In this document: positions 1-9,105 of the stretch, piece after piece | Layout of the letters: each line of letters opens with the position of its first letter | How positions within the stretch are numbered: position 1 is the stretch's first letter | Translations under genes and position numbers: made by a program | The notes under the pieces: model-generated | The model's input: only the letters and a program-made list of their open reading frames with translations | Databases searched by the model: none | What the model was told of the DNA's origin: nothing | Source: Sphingomonas bisphenolicum | GTDB lineage: Bacteria; Pseudomonadota; Alphaproteobacteria; Sphingomonadales; Sphingomonadaceae | DNA: 64,000 nt | NCBI RefSeq assembly: GCF_024349785.1 | Contig: NZ_AP018821.1 | Location: 186,001-250,000, forward strand | Direction of reading: 5' to 3'

Positions 1-1273
1 GCAGCGCCACCAGCGCGTCCTTGAATTCGGTCGAAGCCTGCCGTTCGATCGGCTCGCAGTCGCCGTTGATGCAATAGACGTCGTCGCCGCAGATATATTG
101 TGGGGCGTCGGCCGAGGTGCCCGACGGCGTCGGACAGCGATAGATCTTCTCCTGGACCTTACAGGGTCCGCCGTCAGGATCCTCGTCCAGGCATTCGGTG
201 CGCTGATAAGTGCAACTGCCATTGGCTTCGAGTTCCGAGCAGTCGTTGGCCGACGAAATGGTGTGGCACTGGTAGCTGCGCTGCCACGCCCAGCACGGCT
301 GCGTGACAGGCACACCGTCGACTATCCGGGTAACCGGATCGCTTGCCGTGCAGATCTCCGATTCCAGCGTGCAGTTGCTGTCGCCGGCATAGGCCGCGCA
401 GAGACCCTCGTTGCGGGTGATGACGGGAACCGCCGGTTCCTCCTGCCTGGTCAGCCAGTAGTTGCCGGTCGAAATCACCGTGCCAGGGTGATAGGCGCCC
501 TCCGTAATCCCTTGCGCTTCAGCGCTGCACTTCACCTCAACGGCCGTATGGCCCAGGCTCTTGCAGGTGTCGGCCGCCGTGTAGCCATAGGCCGCCATAT
601 TGTCGCAATAGTCGATGGGTCGGCTTTCCCAGCAGACTCCCGAGGCGATTTCATCGTCGAACGCGGCACGGGCCGGATAGGGGCCGCCATCGCTCGGCAG
701 GAAACTTAAACGGCCGGTGTAATAGGTGTAGATCGTCCGCTTATCGGTGCGCACATCCAGATTGACGGCGCAACTGCGGGCGTTGGTCGTTACCTTGGCG
801 CCCGCGTTGCAACTCGCTTCATAATAGCCGCTCGTGCCCGATCCAGGCGGAAGCGCGGTGCAGCTTCCGCTCGTCCCGCCATAAGCCTCTCCCGCCAGAT
901 AGGTGGAGGGATCTTCCTCAATGGTGGTCGCGCGATTGGTCGTCGAAAGAATCTCGGCATTGCTGAATGTCGGGCGCACATGGCTGCTGTCGGTCGTGAT
1001 CTGGTACTGCTCGCTACTCGACTTGAGCGCCTGGGCATCGTTGATCAGCTTGTCCGGATCATCGAAATAGCTGCCCTGCGGGAGGGTCGTCCCCGAGAAC
1101 CCCGGCACGGCTTCGGCCTGCGCGTTGTCGCTGGGCACCAGGACCGGATTGGCCTTCGCCGCGGTTCCCATCGCCTTTCCCTGCTCGCGCGCTTCCTCCA
1201 GCGTGGTCTGCGCCTGCGCGGGGAAGCTGGCCCCGGCTAGGACTGCCAGACTGATTGCAATCGCGAGGCGCAT
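1..1273 (-). CDS. traN: TraN, mating-pair stabilisation protein (N-terminal part, runs off the left edge)
   Basis: Outer-membrane adhesin of F-type conjugation that stabilises mating pairs. I translated the minus strand from an ATG at 1271-1273 and found it open to base 1, giving about 424 residues with no stop in view. It begins with a signal peptide (MRLAIAISLAVLAGASFPAQA) and is then very cysteine-rich, with many spaced Cys residues typical of TraN, which needs disulphide formation; a DsbC-like protein lies in the same operon. Its ATG overlaps the trbC stop by one base (TGATG), so the two are probably translationally coupled. The C-terminus is outside the window. Assignment rests on cysteine density, signal peptide and position after trbC. 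Confidence 0.85.
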   Translation of the reverse strand, partial: MRLAIAISLAVLAGASFPAQAQTTLEEAREQGKAMGTAAKANPVLVPSDNAQAEAVPGFSGTTLPQGSYFDDPDKLINDAQALKSSSEQYQITTDSSHVRPTFSNAEILSTTNRATTIEEDPSTYLAGEAYGGTSGSCTALPPGSGTSGYYEASCNAGAKVTTNARSCAVNLDVRTDKRTIYTYYTGRLSFLPSDGGPYPARAAFDDEIASGVCWESRPIDYCDNMAAYGYTAADTCKSLGHTAVEVKCSAEAQGITEGAYHPGTVISTGNYWLTRQEEPAVPVITRNEGLCAAYAGDSNCTLESEICTASDPVTRIVDGVPVTQPCWAWQRSYQCHTISSANDCSELEANGSCTYQRTECLDEDPDGGPCKVQEKIYRCPTPSGTSADAPQYICGDDVYCINGDCEPIERQASTEFKDALVAL

Positions 1274-2016
1274 CACCGCTGCGCCCGCATATTTGAGAGG
1301 CCAACGGCGGCAACGCTGGCGCCGGGACCATTACCGTCGGCAAAGCTGCTGAGCGCATATTCCACGGTGACATTGCCCGTCATGCGGTCATAGGGCGGCA
1401 CCTTGGTCTGACAGGAAAAGCCGGCGCACAGGTCGAAATCGGACGACACGGCAACATAGGTCGGGACCGCCTGCACATTGAAGGCTCGGAACAGTCGCGG
1501 ATCCACGCCGACATTGGCGAATTCGTCCTGGCGCTCGACGATCTGCCCGAGCCGAGCCGAAAACTCCTTCATGCTGTTGTTCGGAAAGCCGCGGAACACC
1601 ACGACGCCGCCAGCGCGCGCCGTATCGCGGATAAGCGGTTTCAGGGACTGTGGCGGCATCGAGAGACTGGCGAAGACGATGAATTGCGGCGCCTCGCCGC
1701 TCTTGACGCTGGCATTGCCGGCGGCGCCTTGCACGATCTCATCGAAGTCGATCGCGCCGTCGGGCCCCTTGGGCAGATCCTTGGCCGCGACCTGTCGCAT
1801 GTTTTCGGTGCCGGCTTCGCGCACCGCGACGGCCTCCTCGCGGAACTGGTCGCCGCGATCCTTGACGTGGTTCACGAAGGCTTCGGCATCTGCGGCGAGG
1901 TCGGCCGAGCGCTTTTTGATGGCTTGCACGTCAAGACCGTCCACGGTCTGGGCGAGCAGCGCCGATACGCCGGCGGTAGCAAGCAGGGCAGTAACGCCCC
2001 AGGCAGCGAAACGCAT
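1273..2016 (-). CDS. trbC: TrbC, F-type conjugative pilus assembly protein
   Basis: Periplasmic protein of F-type pilus assembly, thought to act with TraW. The start is ATG at 2014-2016 because a strong purine-rich ribosome site (AGGGAGGGG) lies just upstream; an open frame further up has no such site. The protein (247 aa) has a signal peptide ending near LLAQT, a helical stretch, then a thioredoxin-like region of the TrbC type (FIVFASLSMP, later VQAVPTYVAV). It sits between traU and traN, the F-plasmid order for these three genes. Confidence 0.85.
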   Translation of the reverse strand: MRFAAWGVTALLATAGVSALLAQTVDGLDVQAIKKRSADLAADAEAFVNHVKDRGDQFREEAVAVREAGTENMRQVAAKDLPKGPDGAIDFDEIVQGAAGNASVKSGEAPQFIVFASLSMPPQSLKPLIRDTARAGGVVVFRGFPNNSMKEFSARLGQIVERQDEFANVGVDPRLFRAFNVQAVPTYVAVSSDFDLCAGFSCQTKVPPYDRMTGNVTVEYALSSFADGNGPGASVAAVGLSNMRAQR

Positions 2017-2026
2017 CGACCCCTCC

Positions 2027-3049
2027 CTACAGGACACAACAGTTGCGCTTGCGCCAGACGAGGTAGCCCATGTCCTCGCCGCCGGCGGGATAGGCGCGAC
2101 CCGCATCGGGCGGCATTGTGGAAGCCCCGATTGCGGAGCAGGCGAACCGCCCGCTCACGGTCGGGATCGGATTGACCATCTGGAAGCGATATTGCTGCTT
2201 GCGCATGATCGGCATGAGGTACTTCTTGCAGAGGCCCTTCGAACCCATCGTCCCCCAGGCCAGCGCCTCGCGGTGCATCTTGTAGGCGAAGCGGGAGACC
2301 GCCAGCCGCGACGACTGGACATGGCCGATCGAGGCCGGGACATTGCCGTTGAGCGGGTACATCGAACCCTGGCAGCCCGCGCACCAGAAGAGCGGATCGA
2401 GCGGTAGGTTGACCGTTCCGGCAATGCAGTCACCCGCGCAGGCGGCCTGAGCGATTGGATTGGCGAAGATGATCGCTTCCGGGTTGATCAGCGTGGTGAG
2501 AGCATCGTCCTGCCAGAGCGGATCGATTTCGGTCATATAGGCGATGTCGAAGCTCGCCTGCTCGAAGCAGACGAAGTCGGTCAGGATCTCCATCCAGTAG
2601 AGCAGAGGATAGACGTACCAGTGCACATGCCACTTGGCCGTGCTTTGCGACCGCCCGCCGACCATCGAGGGACCGGCGAGATAGCCCTGCCCGATATCGA
2701 ACCCGGGGGCGATGCGAATACCGCCCAGGTTGGGGAAGCACCACGGCTTCATCGTCACATCGGCCAGGCGAGCCGGCTCCCAGAAACCGACGGCAATGCC
2801 AATGCGCGGCAAAGGATCCGCGCAGGCGCAGACCGGCGAGGCGGGATTGCTGGTATCGGGCCGGCCGCTCGGCCAGATCTTGAGGCCGCCCACCGACAGG
2901 GGAAAGAGGCACGACCAGCAGACGTCGGTGATCGGATTGACGAACTTGCCGTTGCAGGTCGGTCCGGCCGCTTGCGCTGGCGCCGCAAAAAGCACCAACG
3001 TCAGGAGAAGCGACACAGCGCTGAGCAGGGATCGAAGACCGCGCGTCAT
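2027..3049 (-). CDS. traU: TraU, F-type conjugal transfer protein
   Basis: Periplasmic factor needed for DNA transfer and pilus assembly in F-type systems. The 340-aa product has an N-terminal signal peptide ending AAPAQA, then the conserved cysteine-rich body of TraU (CWSCLFP, CACADP, CAGCQG and a C-terminal NCC). Its length is normal for the family. The ATG overlaps the stop of the upstream small membrane gene as ATGA, and trbC follows after about 10 bases. Confidence 0.93.
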   Translation of the reverse strand: MTRGLRSLLSAVSLLLTLVLFAAPAQAAGPTCNGKFVNPITDVCWSCLFPLSVGGLKIWPSGRPDTSNPASPVCACADPLPRIGIAVGFWEPARLADVTMKPWCFPNLGGIRIAPGFDIGQGYLAGPSMVGGRSQSTAKWHVHWYVYPLLYWMEILTDFVCFEQASFDIAYMTEIDPLWQDDALTTLINPEAIIFANPIAQAACAGDCIAGTVNLPLDPLFWCAGCQGSMYPLNGNVPASIGHVQSSRLAVSRFAYKMHREALAWGTMGSKGLCKKYLMPIMRKQQYRFQMVNPIPTVSGRFACSAIGASTMPPDAGRAYPAGGEDMGYLVWRKRNCCVL

Positions 3050-3318
3050 TCTCGCTCTCCCAATTGATCGAGATAGGCTGTGTCAGCGCGCTGCTTGCGA
3101 GCCAGATACAGCGCTGTGTAGAGCGCCGTGCCGACGAGCAGCGCGAGGGCCACCGCCGCCACGGCCGGGCGGCCGACCCACTGGCGCAGCGGGCCGAACC
3201 CACCGACCACGAGCGCGAGAAGGATGCACAACGCCTGCCAGGTCCGGCGCATGCGGCGCAGGTCGCTTGTCTCGGGCGCGGCCATCGGCGTGCGCAGGAG
3301 GTCGAGCCACAAGGGCAT
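3046..3318 (-). CDS. Small two-helix membrane protein within the tra operon
   Basis: A 90-aa protein with two hydrophobic segments (around residues 28-46 and 52-70), a charged N-terminus and a charged C-terminal tail. It is locked into the operon on both sides: its start overlaps the traW stop by one base and its stop overlaps the traU start by four bases (ATGA). That linkage argues it is a real gene working with the transfer machinery. I do not recognise the family; no F-plasmid gene I know sits exactly here. Confidence 0.7.
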   Translation of the reverse strand: MPLWLDLLRTPMAAPETSDLRRMRRTWQALCILLALVVGGFGPLRQWVGRPAVAAVALALLVGTALYTALYLARKQRADTAYLDQLGERE

Positions 3319-3971
3319 CAGCCCGCCCTCCCCTTGAGCGCATGTTCGGTGACCCGCATCACGCGGCCCGCCTGGCTGACGACGGCGGGCGTGTGCTCGA
3401 TGCCGAAGCGGCCAGTAAGCTTGCCTTCCTGGTCGAAATAAAAGCGCCGCTTGCGCTGCGACATCGCCTCGATCGGCGATCCCTTCACGAAGATGATCTT
3501 CGCCTTCACGTCGCTAAATTTGCCGCAGGCCCAGGCCAGCTGCTCGGCATTGTCCCCATCGACGAAGACAAGATCCTGATGAATGCCGACGAAATCGAGC
3601 GGGTTCACCTTCTGACCCGCCTTTGCGATCATATTCCCCTTCTGGTCGCGGACATCATGGTCGATGCGAACCGAGGGATCGAAATCCCAGCTGCGCGTCT
3701 CCTGGGCCGGCGAGATACCGGCGACGGGATCTGGCCGCCGCACTTTGGCCTCGACCCGCTTGGCGAAAAGCGCGTTGGTTCGCGCCAGTTCGCCGCTCGC
3801 TTCGGCACGGCGCAGCCGCGCCTCGATCGTCGCGAGCAGGTCAGGCTCGATGATCGGAAAGGCCTGCCCTGCCGTTCCATAGTCGCGCGCCTCGCTGGCG
3901 GACCCGGCAAGAAGCAGGGTCGTGCCGCCAAGGCATGCGGTCGTCGCCGCCAGCAGGATGGTGCGCCTCAT
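3318..3971 (-). CDS. traW: TraW, F-type pilus assembly protein
   Basis: Periplasmic protein for pilus assembly, known to act with TrbC. The 217-aa product has a signal peptide (cleavage near GSASEARDYG), a helical N-terminal third and the conserved C-terminal half with WDFDPSV, PLDFVGIHQDLVFVDGD and FYFDQEGKLTGRFGIEHTPA. The start overlaps the stop of the upstream signal-peptidase gene, consistent with one transcript. Confidence 0.92.
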   Translation of the reverse strand: MRRTILLAATTACLGGTTLLLAGSASEARDYGTAGQAFPIIEPDLLATIEARLRRAEASGELARTNALFAKRVEAKVRRPDPVAGISPAQETRSWDFDPSVRIDHDVRDQKGNMIAKAGQKVNPLDFVGIHQDLVFVDGDNAEQLAWACGKFSDVKAKIIFVKGSPIEAMSQRKRRFYFDQEGKLTGRFGIEHTPAVVSQAGRVMRVTEHALKGRAG

Positions 3972-4516
3972 AGGAGCGGCTCCCCGGTCCCGATAATCTG
4001 GCGCGCGCAGACGAATCCGATGTCGGCATAGCGGCTGTCGAACCCGTCCTTGTGCGGCGTCCCGACAAAATAGCAGCCCGCCGGGACTGGCCCGGTCGCG
4101 CCGGGCGTCAACAGCTCGCCCAGGCGCGAGGCTCGCTTCATGCGCGCCACCAGGCGCCCGCCGATCAGGACGTCGTTGCCGCTATGGGAAACGACATCGC
4201 CGGGGAGACCATAAACCAGCTTGCCGAACATAGCGGGCCGCGCTCCGAAATGGCGATGCACGAGAGCGTTCGCGGGCGGGTCGAAGAAGACATAGTCACC
4301 GCGGGCCGGCAGTCGGCCCCGATCGATGAGGAACGCCCAGTTCGGCAAGGATTCGCTCGTGTTGATGAGGAAGGCATGACGATCGCGCCAATCCGCGATC
4401 GCGCCCAGAACCACGGTGCCGACCGACAGGAGCCCCAGCGCCGTCCAGAGATGCTTGCGCGGTCGCCAGGCCGTCACCTTCGGGGTTTCGCCCTGGTCAC
4501 TGAGCAGGGCCGACAT
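3968..4516 (-). CDS. traF: TraF-type S26 signal peptidase (pilin or secreted-protein processing)
   Basis: Serine/lysine protease of the S26 family as found in conjugation loci. The start is ATG 4514-4516, preceded by GGAG; the longer frame would overlap trbI by 62 bases. The 182-aa product has one N-terminal membrane helix, a Ser-Leu-Pro box (SESLPNW) holding the likely catalytic Ser, and FGKLVYGLPGD, where the Lys before the GLPGD signature is the likely general base. C-terminal GTPHKDGFDSRY fits the SDSR-like box of signal peptidases. The name traF follows the RP4 peptidase, not the thioredoxin-like TraF of F plasmid. Confidence 0.85.
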   Translation of the reverse strand: MSALLSDQGETPKVTAWRPRKHLWTALGLLSVGTVVLGAIADWRDRHAFLINTSESLPNWAFLIDRGRLPARGDYVFFDPPANALVHRHFGARPAMFGKLVYGLPGDVVSHSGNDVLIGGRLVARMKRASRLGELLTPGATGPVPAGCYFVGTPHKDGFDSRYADIGFVCARQIIGTGEPLL

Positions 4517-5144
4517 CGGGCGCTCCAAAGCTCGAGACGGTGGCTCCCTGGGCGCCAACGGCCGGGGGAATAACGGAGGGGACCGGTTGGGCAGTGGCTT
4601 GTGCGGCGCTCGCCGGCGCGGTCATCCGCGGATCCTGCGACACGGGCATCTCGGGCGCCGCCTGCAGGCTCATTTGCTGCAGGCGCTGCAGCTCCTCGGC
4701 CGTTATCCGCTTGGGTATCGGCACGCCCGAGGCGTAGACTGCCTTCTTCACCGTTTCCGTGATGTCATCGACATTCTTGCTGAGCACAGCCTCGCCGACG
4801 AGGATGACGTCGCCATGGGCGCTGCGACGCGCAAGCTCCTTGTCGAGCGATGCCATGAAGGCCTGCATCTCGGCCTTGACCCGCTCAGGTGGCGATGCCG
4901 AGTAGCGCTGCGCCTCGACATATTCGCCGACCAGCTCGGAGAGCTTGACCGAGACGATATGGTCGGGCCGGGCACTCACCTGCCGGGTCACCCACATCGC
5001 CCAGACGAGGGACGCGAGCAGCAGGAGCCCGCCCAGCATCTGCCAGCGGGTCAATCCTGCGAAAAGGGCCCGGCGGCGCGAGCGCGTGGCTTTGCCCGAC
5101 GGCGCGGGGACGGGAGGAAGATCGAGTTCAGTCTGCTCAGCCAT
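4497..5144 (-). CDS. trbI: TrbI-like F-type inner-membrane transfer protein
   Basis: The start is ATG 5142-5144 (MAEQTELD). The 215-aa product has a basic cytoplasmic N-terminus (SGKATRSRRR), one membrane helix at about residues 34-52, then a periplasmic domain matching F-type TrbI: DHIVSVKLSELVGEYV followed by a helical stretch and GDVILVGEAVLSK. The C-terminal 60 residues are Pro/Ala/Gln-rich and probably disordered. The F-plasmid TrbI is shorter and affects pilus retraction; this one has an extra tail. Neighbours on both sides overlap it. Confidence 0.75.
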   Translation of the reverse strand: MAEQTELDLPPVPAPSGKATRSRRRALFAGLTRWQMLGGLLLLASLVWAMWVTRQVSARPDHIVSVKLSELVGEYVEAQRYSASPPERVKAEMQAFMASLDKELARRSAHGDVILVGEAVLSKNVDDITETVKKAVYASGVPIPKRITAEELQRLQQMSLQAAPEMPVSQDPRMTAPASAAQATAQPVPSVIPPAVGAQGATVSSFGAPDVGPAQ

Positions 5145-5511
5145 GGGAACGGTTCCCTTCAGACACATGACGCGGAATGATGAGATGTCGGCGCAGCACG
5201 ATGATCGCGCCGGCCAGGAGAAGCTGCGCGCCGGCCAGCACCTGCTTGAAGGATGCGATGCGCGCTGGGTCCGCGGCGACGTAGCGGCTCGCCATATTGG
5301 CCAGCTGGTGCATCATGCCGTCGACCGAGAAGCCGCCAATCGCCAGGAAGAAGAGGAAGAACAGTCCCCAGCTGATCAGCAGCGACGACAGGGCGAAACC
5401 GAAAAGGTGGAGATACCAATAGAGGATGGTGCGCAGGTCGAGCCGGATGCGCGGGCTAGCCGGGGCCGATGGGCTGGGCTTAAGGGTCTCTTCTCTCGGG
5501 ATCGTTGCCAC
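5137..5511 (-). CDS. Small membrane protein between traC and trbI
   Basis: A 124-aa protein starting with GTG at 5509-5511. It has a proline-rich N-terminus, two predicted membrane helices (around residues 34-60 and 93-107) and a short soluble link between them. The start lies only about 6 bases after the traC stop and its end overlaps trbI by 8 bases, so it is an operon member. I do not recognise a family. Position suggests an inner-membrane accessory of the secretion channel, but that is inference. Confidence 0.65.
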   Translation of the reverse strand: MATIPREETLKPSPSAPASPRIRLDLRTILYWYLHLFGFALSSLLISWGLFFLFFLAIGGFSVDGMMHQLANMASRYVAADPARIASFKQVLAGAQLLLAGAIIVLRRHLIIPRHVSEGNRSHG

Positions 5512-5516
5512 CGGGC

Positions 5517-8111
5517 CTACTCCGCGGCGATTGCGACGTCGGGATCACTCTCCGCGTTCGCCGCCCACTTTTCGGGATTGTCGGGAAAGGCGATGCGCTC
5601 GATCGCCTCGTCCATGCTGAGGCCCTCGCCGATCAGCGCCTCGATCCGGGCGAAGGTCTGCGGGCTCGAGGAAAACAATGTGGCCGAATAGGGATCCAGG
5701 ACCAGGCGGCCTACCGCTAGCGTCTCGGGCCCCTTGATCATGATGTCCGAATATTCGAAGCCGTTGCGCTTCAAGGAGCGCAGCAGCGCATCGGTGTAAT
5801 CGTCCATCTCGAAGCGATCATGCTTCTTGAAATCGGCTATCGTTTCAGGCTTCTGCTGGAGAATGACGAACCAGTCGCTGTTCTCCAGCGCCGCGATTGA
5901 CCCCGCCGACTTGTAATAATCGTTGAGCGACTGCGTGGCGGTGACGAGCGAGGCGCCATATTTACGGCAGGTGCGCGCATAGGTCTCGATGAAGTCGGCC
6001 ATGGCCCCGCCGCGCAGCAGCTGCCAGGCTTCATCCAGCAGCAATGCCTTGGGGATTGCGCGATCGACCTTGCGCATCACCTGCTGCGACATGAACATGA
6101 TGGCGGTGAGGACCACGCTGCGCAGTTCTTCGCGCGCCGAGAGATCCGAGAGCTCAAAGACGGTGAGCTGCGCCTTCAGTTCGAAGCTGACCTCCCCCTG
6201 GAAGAATCGGCCGTAGGTGCCCGCCGCCGAGAAGGGGCGCATCGCAATACCGAGGTCGTGCGCGAGCGCGTTGCCGGTTGCATCGAGCGCCTCGATCACA
6301 AGGTCGATCGATCCTCTTCGGCCGTGCGCCTCCCACACCGTGTTGACCGCGCCATCGATGAGGCCGCGCTCGGTATCGTTGAGACGGTCGATGTGGCGCG
6401 ACATCTGGTTCACGATGGCCTTGAGCATCGCCATGCAGTCGAGCAGATAGTCCTCGTCTTCCGCCGCCTGGGCCTCGTCGATCATCGAGAAGGGATTGAG
6501 GCAGAAGCCAGAGCTCATGGTGAATTCGACGAAGGCGCCGCCCTGCAATTTGGCCGAATGCTCGAAGGATCGGCCGTCGTCGATCACGACCACCTTCGCG
6601 CCAGCGCCGCACAGCGAGGCGCACAGCTCCTGCAAGGCCACCGACTTGCCCGATCCCGATTTGCCGAAGACCGCGACATTATGGTTGCCCGCCGCGTTTT
6701 CGAAGGGTGACCAGAAGAAGGGCTGGCCGCGCCGTCCGACCATCAGGAGATGCGGCACATGGCCGCCCAGATATTCGCCCTGCAGCGGCGCGAGATTGGC
6801 TGCGGTGGTGGTGAGCAGCGTGCGCATGCGCTTCATCCGCTCGAGATCGCGCGACAGGCCGTTGGCCATCGTCATGGGCATGGCGCAGAGCAGGCCCATC
6901 ACCTGCAGGTAGCGGTCGTCGAGCAGGTCCCAGCCCGCCGCGCGGTAGACGGATTTGAGCACGCGTTCGTTGGCGTCGCCGCGCCCCTTGGGCGAGAAGG
7001 ACGTGACCGAAAAGAACACCCGCACGAGCTTGCGGCCCTGCCGGATCTCGTCGTTGACGAAGCGCCACTCCTGGCTCTGGTCGCGCAGCTGCGGCAGGAA
7101 TCGCGCCGACTTGGAATCGGCGAGACTCGTCGTCCGCATGAACTTGAAGCTCGCCTTGTTCGATGAGGCCTGGGTGTCCGGATATTCAACGCACAGGTTC
7201 GTCGCGACCGGGCACGGCATGCGCAGCTTGTCAGTGAACATGTCGCCCACCAGCTTCGCCATGTCCCAGGGCGCCCAGCGATTGGGCAGGTTGCGCACCG
7301 AGAAGGAGCGCACGTCGAAGACATCGGGATAGATTTCGCCGATCTCCGGGGCGCCGTCGTGGACCTTGCCGGTCGGTCGGAACCGCTCGGTGCGCAGCAG
7401 CATCCGGTCGGGTTCGACCCGGAGCTCAATGTCGCGGCGAATGGCCTGGTCGGCGATGGGATCGAAGGGATTGTAGCTGACGACGTCCTCACCGGCAGCC
7501 GTGGTCGGTGAGGTGATGTCGTCGATCCAGGCGATCAGCGCGACCGGATCCATGCGCCGGGTCGTGACCCCCACCGAAGCCAGCGCGGAGACTAGGCCCT
7601 CCATGACCGAGACGATGTCGTCATCGGACACCGACGAGCTCTCGGGCGTCGAATAGGAGATCGCCACGCGGTGATGGCGCAGGCAAAAGGGCGCGTCCTT
7701 CGAGAGCGAATGCCATACGCCGTCGCTGAGGAAATCGACCCGGTGCTTGGCCATCCGTTCGTAGACGCCGCGTGCGGCATAGCGCGGCAGATACCATTTG
7801 CTCAGCGCCTCACCCACGCGCGGGCTCATCCACTGATGAAACTGGATACAGCCCGGTGCGGGAATGCCTTCGGACAGGAACTGCGTGATGATCTCCGCGG
7901 TGCGCTCGTCCGCACCCACCATCGGGGCGGCCTCGATCACGAAACCGCGAGAGGCGCTGTTGTAGAAGATCCCCGTCTTGGGATCGTAGCTGCGATAGGG
8001 CAGCCAGTGCGCCAGCATGGGAACGCCGAGCGCGGGCCGGTCATCATCGGGGCGTGCGGCATCGCCGAAGAGCCCCGAGAGCATGCTGTCGAAAAAGCCG
8101 CCTTTCGCCAT
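5517..8111 (-). CDS. traC: TraC, VirB4-family ATPase of the F-type T4SS
   Basis: Cytoplasmic ATPase that powers pilus assembly. The 864-aa product has the TraC/VirB4 N-terminal domain (residues 1 to about 430) and a C-terminal P-loop domain: Walker A GKSGSGKS near residue 480 and Walker B ALLLDEAWQLL near residue 700, then TATQSLNDYY as a sensor region. Length matches F TraC. AGGAGA lies just before the ATG, inside the end of traV, whose stop is one base away. Confidence 0.95.
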   Translation of the reverse strand: MAKGGFFDSMLSGLFGDAARPDDDRPALGVPMLAHWLPYRSYDPKTGIFYNSASRGFVIEAAPMVGADERTAEIITQFLSEGIPAPGCIQFHQWMSPRVGEALSKWYLPRYAARGVYERMAKHRVDFLSDGVWHSLSKDAPFCLRHHRVAISYSTPESSSVSDDDIVSVMEGLVSALASVGVTTRRMDPVALIAWIDDITSPTTAAGEDVVSYNPFDPIADQAIRRDIELRVEPDRMLLRTERFRPTGKVHDGAPEIGEIYPDVFDVRSFSVRNLPNRWAPWDMAKLVGDMFTDKLRMPCPVATNLCVEYPDTQASSNKASFKFMRTTSLADSKSARFLPQLRDQSQEWRFVNDEIRQGRKLVRVFFSVTSFSPKGRGDANERVLKSVYRAAGWDLLDDRYLQVMGLLCAMPMTMANGLSRDLERMKRMRTLLTTTAANLAPLQGEYLGGHVPHLLMVGRRGQPFFWSPFENAAGNHNVAVFGKSGSGKSVALQELCASLCGAGAKVVVIDDGRSFEHSAKLQGGAFVEFTMSSGFCLNPFSMIDEAQAAEDEDYLLDCMAMLKAIVNQMSRHIDRLNDTERGLIDGAVNTVWEAHGRRGSIDLVIEALDATGNALAHDLGIAMRPFSAAGTYGRFFQGEVSFELKAQLTVFELSDLSAREELRSVVLTAIMFMSQQVMRKVDRAIPKALLLDEAWQLLRGGAMADFIETYARTCRKYGASLVTATQSLNDYYKSAGSIAALENSDWFVILQQKPETIADFKKHDRFEMDDYTDALLRSLKRNGFEYSDIMIKGPETLAVGRLVLDPYSATLFSSSPQTFARIEALIGEGLSMDEAIERIAFPDNPEKWAANAESDPDVAIAAE

Positions 8112-8112
8112 G

Positions 8113-9105
8113 TCAGTTCTCCTCCGCGACGGCGCCGGGGAATGGGGCTGAATTCACCGTGGGCTTGAGCACCGGCCGCAAGTCGGGCGCCTGCGCGCCC
8201 GTGGCTGCTGCCCGCGCACCATCCTGTGCCTGCGACGCCACCGTCTGGTACCGGCTATCGGCTTTCACCCGCGCCGCCGCTTCCGCTCCAGCGGTCGTCT
8301 TGGCAGGAGCGCCAGGGACTGCCGCAGCCTGCGGGACGGATGGGACCGCGTGCGCCGACGGCGCAGGCGCTGCCGCGGGAGGAGCAGTCGGTTCGGCGGA
8401 CGGGGCCGCAGCGCTCACGGGTTGCGCGGGCGTCGCCGCGACCTTGCGCCGCGCCCGCGCATCCGGCCTTGGCGAAAGCCGGGCCGCGACATCGCTCTTG
8501 ATGCTGGCAACCGGATCTGCCGTCGCACGCGCCCGCGCGGCAGCGACAGCCGCCGGGTCAGGCAGGCCTTCGGCGGGGGAGAGGCGCTCCGTCTCGGCGC
8601 GATCGACCGCGTCGGCGAGCGTCTCTCCTGCATAGGTCGCGGCGCGCTCATTGCGGGAGGAGAGGCCAGACGCGTCCGCGATAGCCTGCTGCTGCCACTC
8701 ACCCTGCGCAACCACAGCATGGACGGCACTCGCCTCGTGCAACCGGCCGCGCTCGTCGATATAGGGCTGGAAGACGATCCGCAGCACTTTCTCCCGTGTG
8801 CGGCCCGCCTCTCCGATCGACACCGGCATGCGCCGCGGGCTTGCCACCGCCGTCCGGGCGGCTTTCCCCGCTCCCATGTCGGGATCGCGATAGGGTCCCG
8901 CCGGTGACGGCACGGCGTCCGGCGCTTCAGCCGTGATGAGGACCAGTGCCCGGTCGTCGATCGATGACGACGGCGCGCAAATTCCGTCCGGCGCAGGGCA
9001 GGAGAAACTCCCCGCGATATTGCTGCCGAACGATGCGCAGCCCCCCATGATTGGCAGGACGGCGAGCGCCAGGCCAGCATGCCAGCGAGTGGCGCGGCCC
9101 TTCAC
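8113..9105 (-). CDS. traV: TraV, outer-membrane lipoprotein of the T4SS core complex
   Basis: Lipoprotein that anchors the TraB-TraK-TraV core complex to the outer membrane. I chose the GTG at 9103-9105 because it overlaps the dsbC stop (GTGA) and has GAAGGGAG eight bases upstream; an ATG at 9126 is possible. The signal peptide ends in a lipobox-like LPIMGGC, then FSCPAPDGICAPSSSI carries the two extra Cys typical of TraV. The C-terminal half is Ala/Pro-rich and low in complexity, making the protein (330 aa) longer than F TraV. Confidence 0.85.
   Translation of the reverse strand: MKGRATRWHAGLALAVLPIMGGCASFGSNIAGSFSCPAPDGICAPSSSIDDRALVLITAEAPDAVPSPAGPYRDPDMGAGKAARTAVASPRRMPVSIGEAGRTREKVLRIVFQPYIDERGRLHEASAVHAVVAQGEWQQQAIADASGLSSRNERAATYAGETLADAVDRAETERLSPAEGLPDPAAVAAARARATADPVASIKSDVAARLSPRPDARARRKVAATPAQPVSAAAPSAEPTAPPAAAPAPSAHAVPSVPQAAAVPGAPAKTTAGAEAAARVKADSRYQTVASQAQDGARAAATGAQAPDLRPVLKPTVNSAPFPGAVAEEN

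Noticed and set aside
1478..2407. A 309-aa plus-strand frame over trbC and traU
   Set aside because: Low-complexity, Arg/Ser-rich product with no motifs, opposite strand of two clear tra genes.
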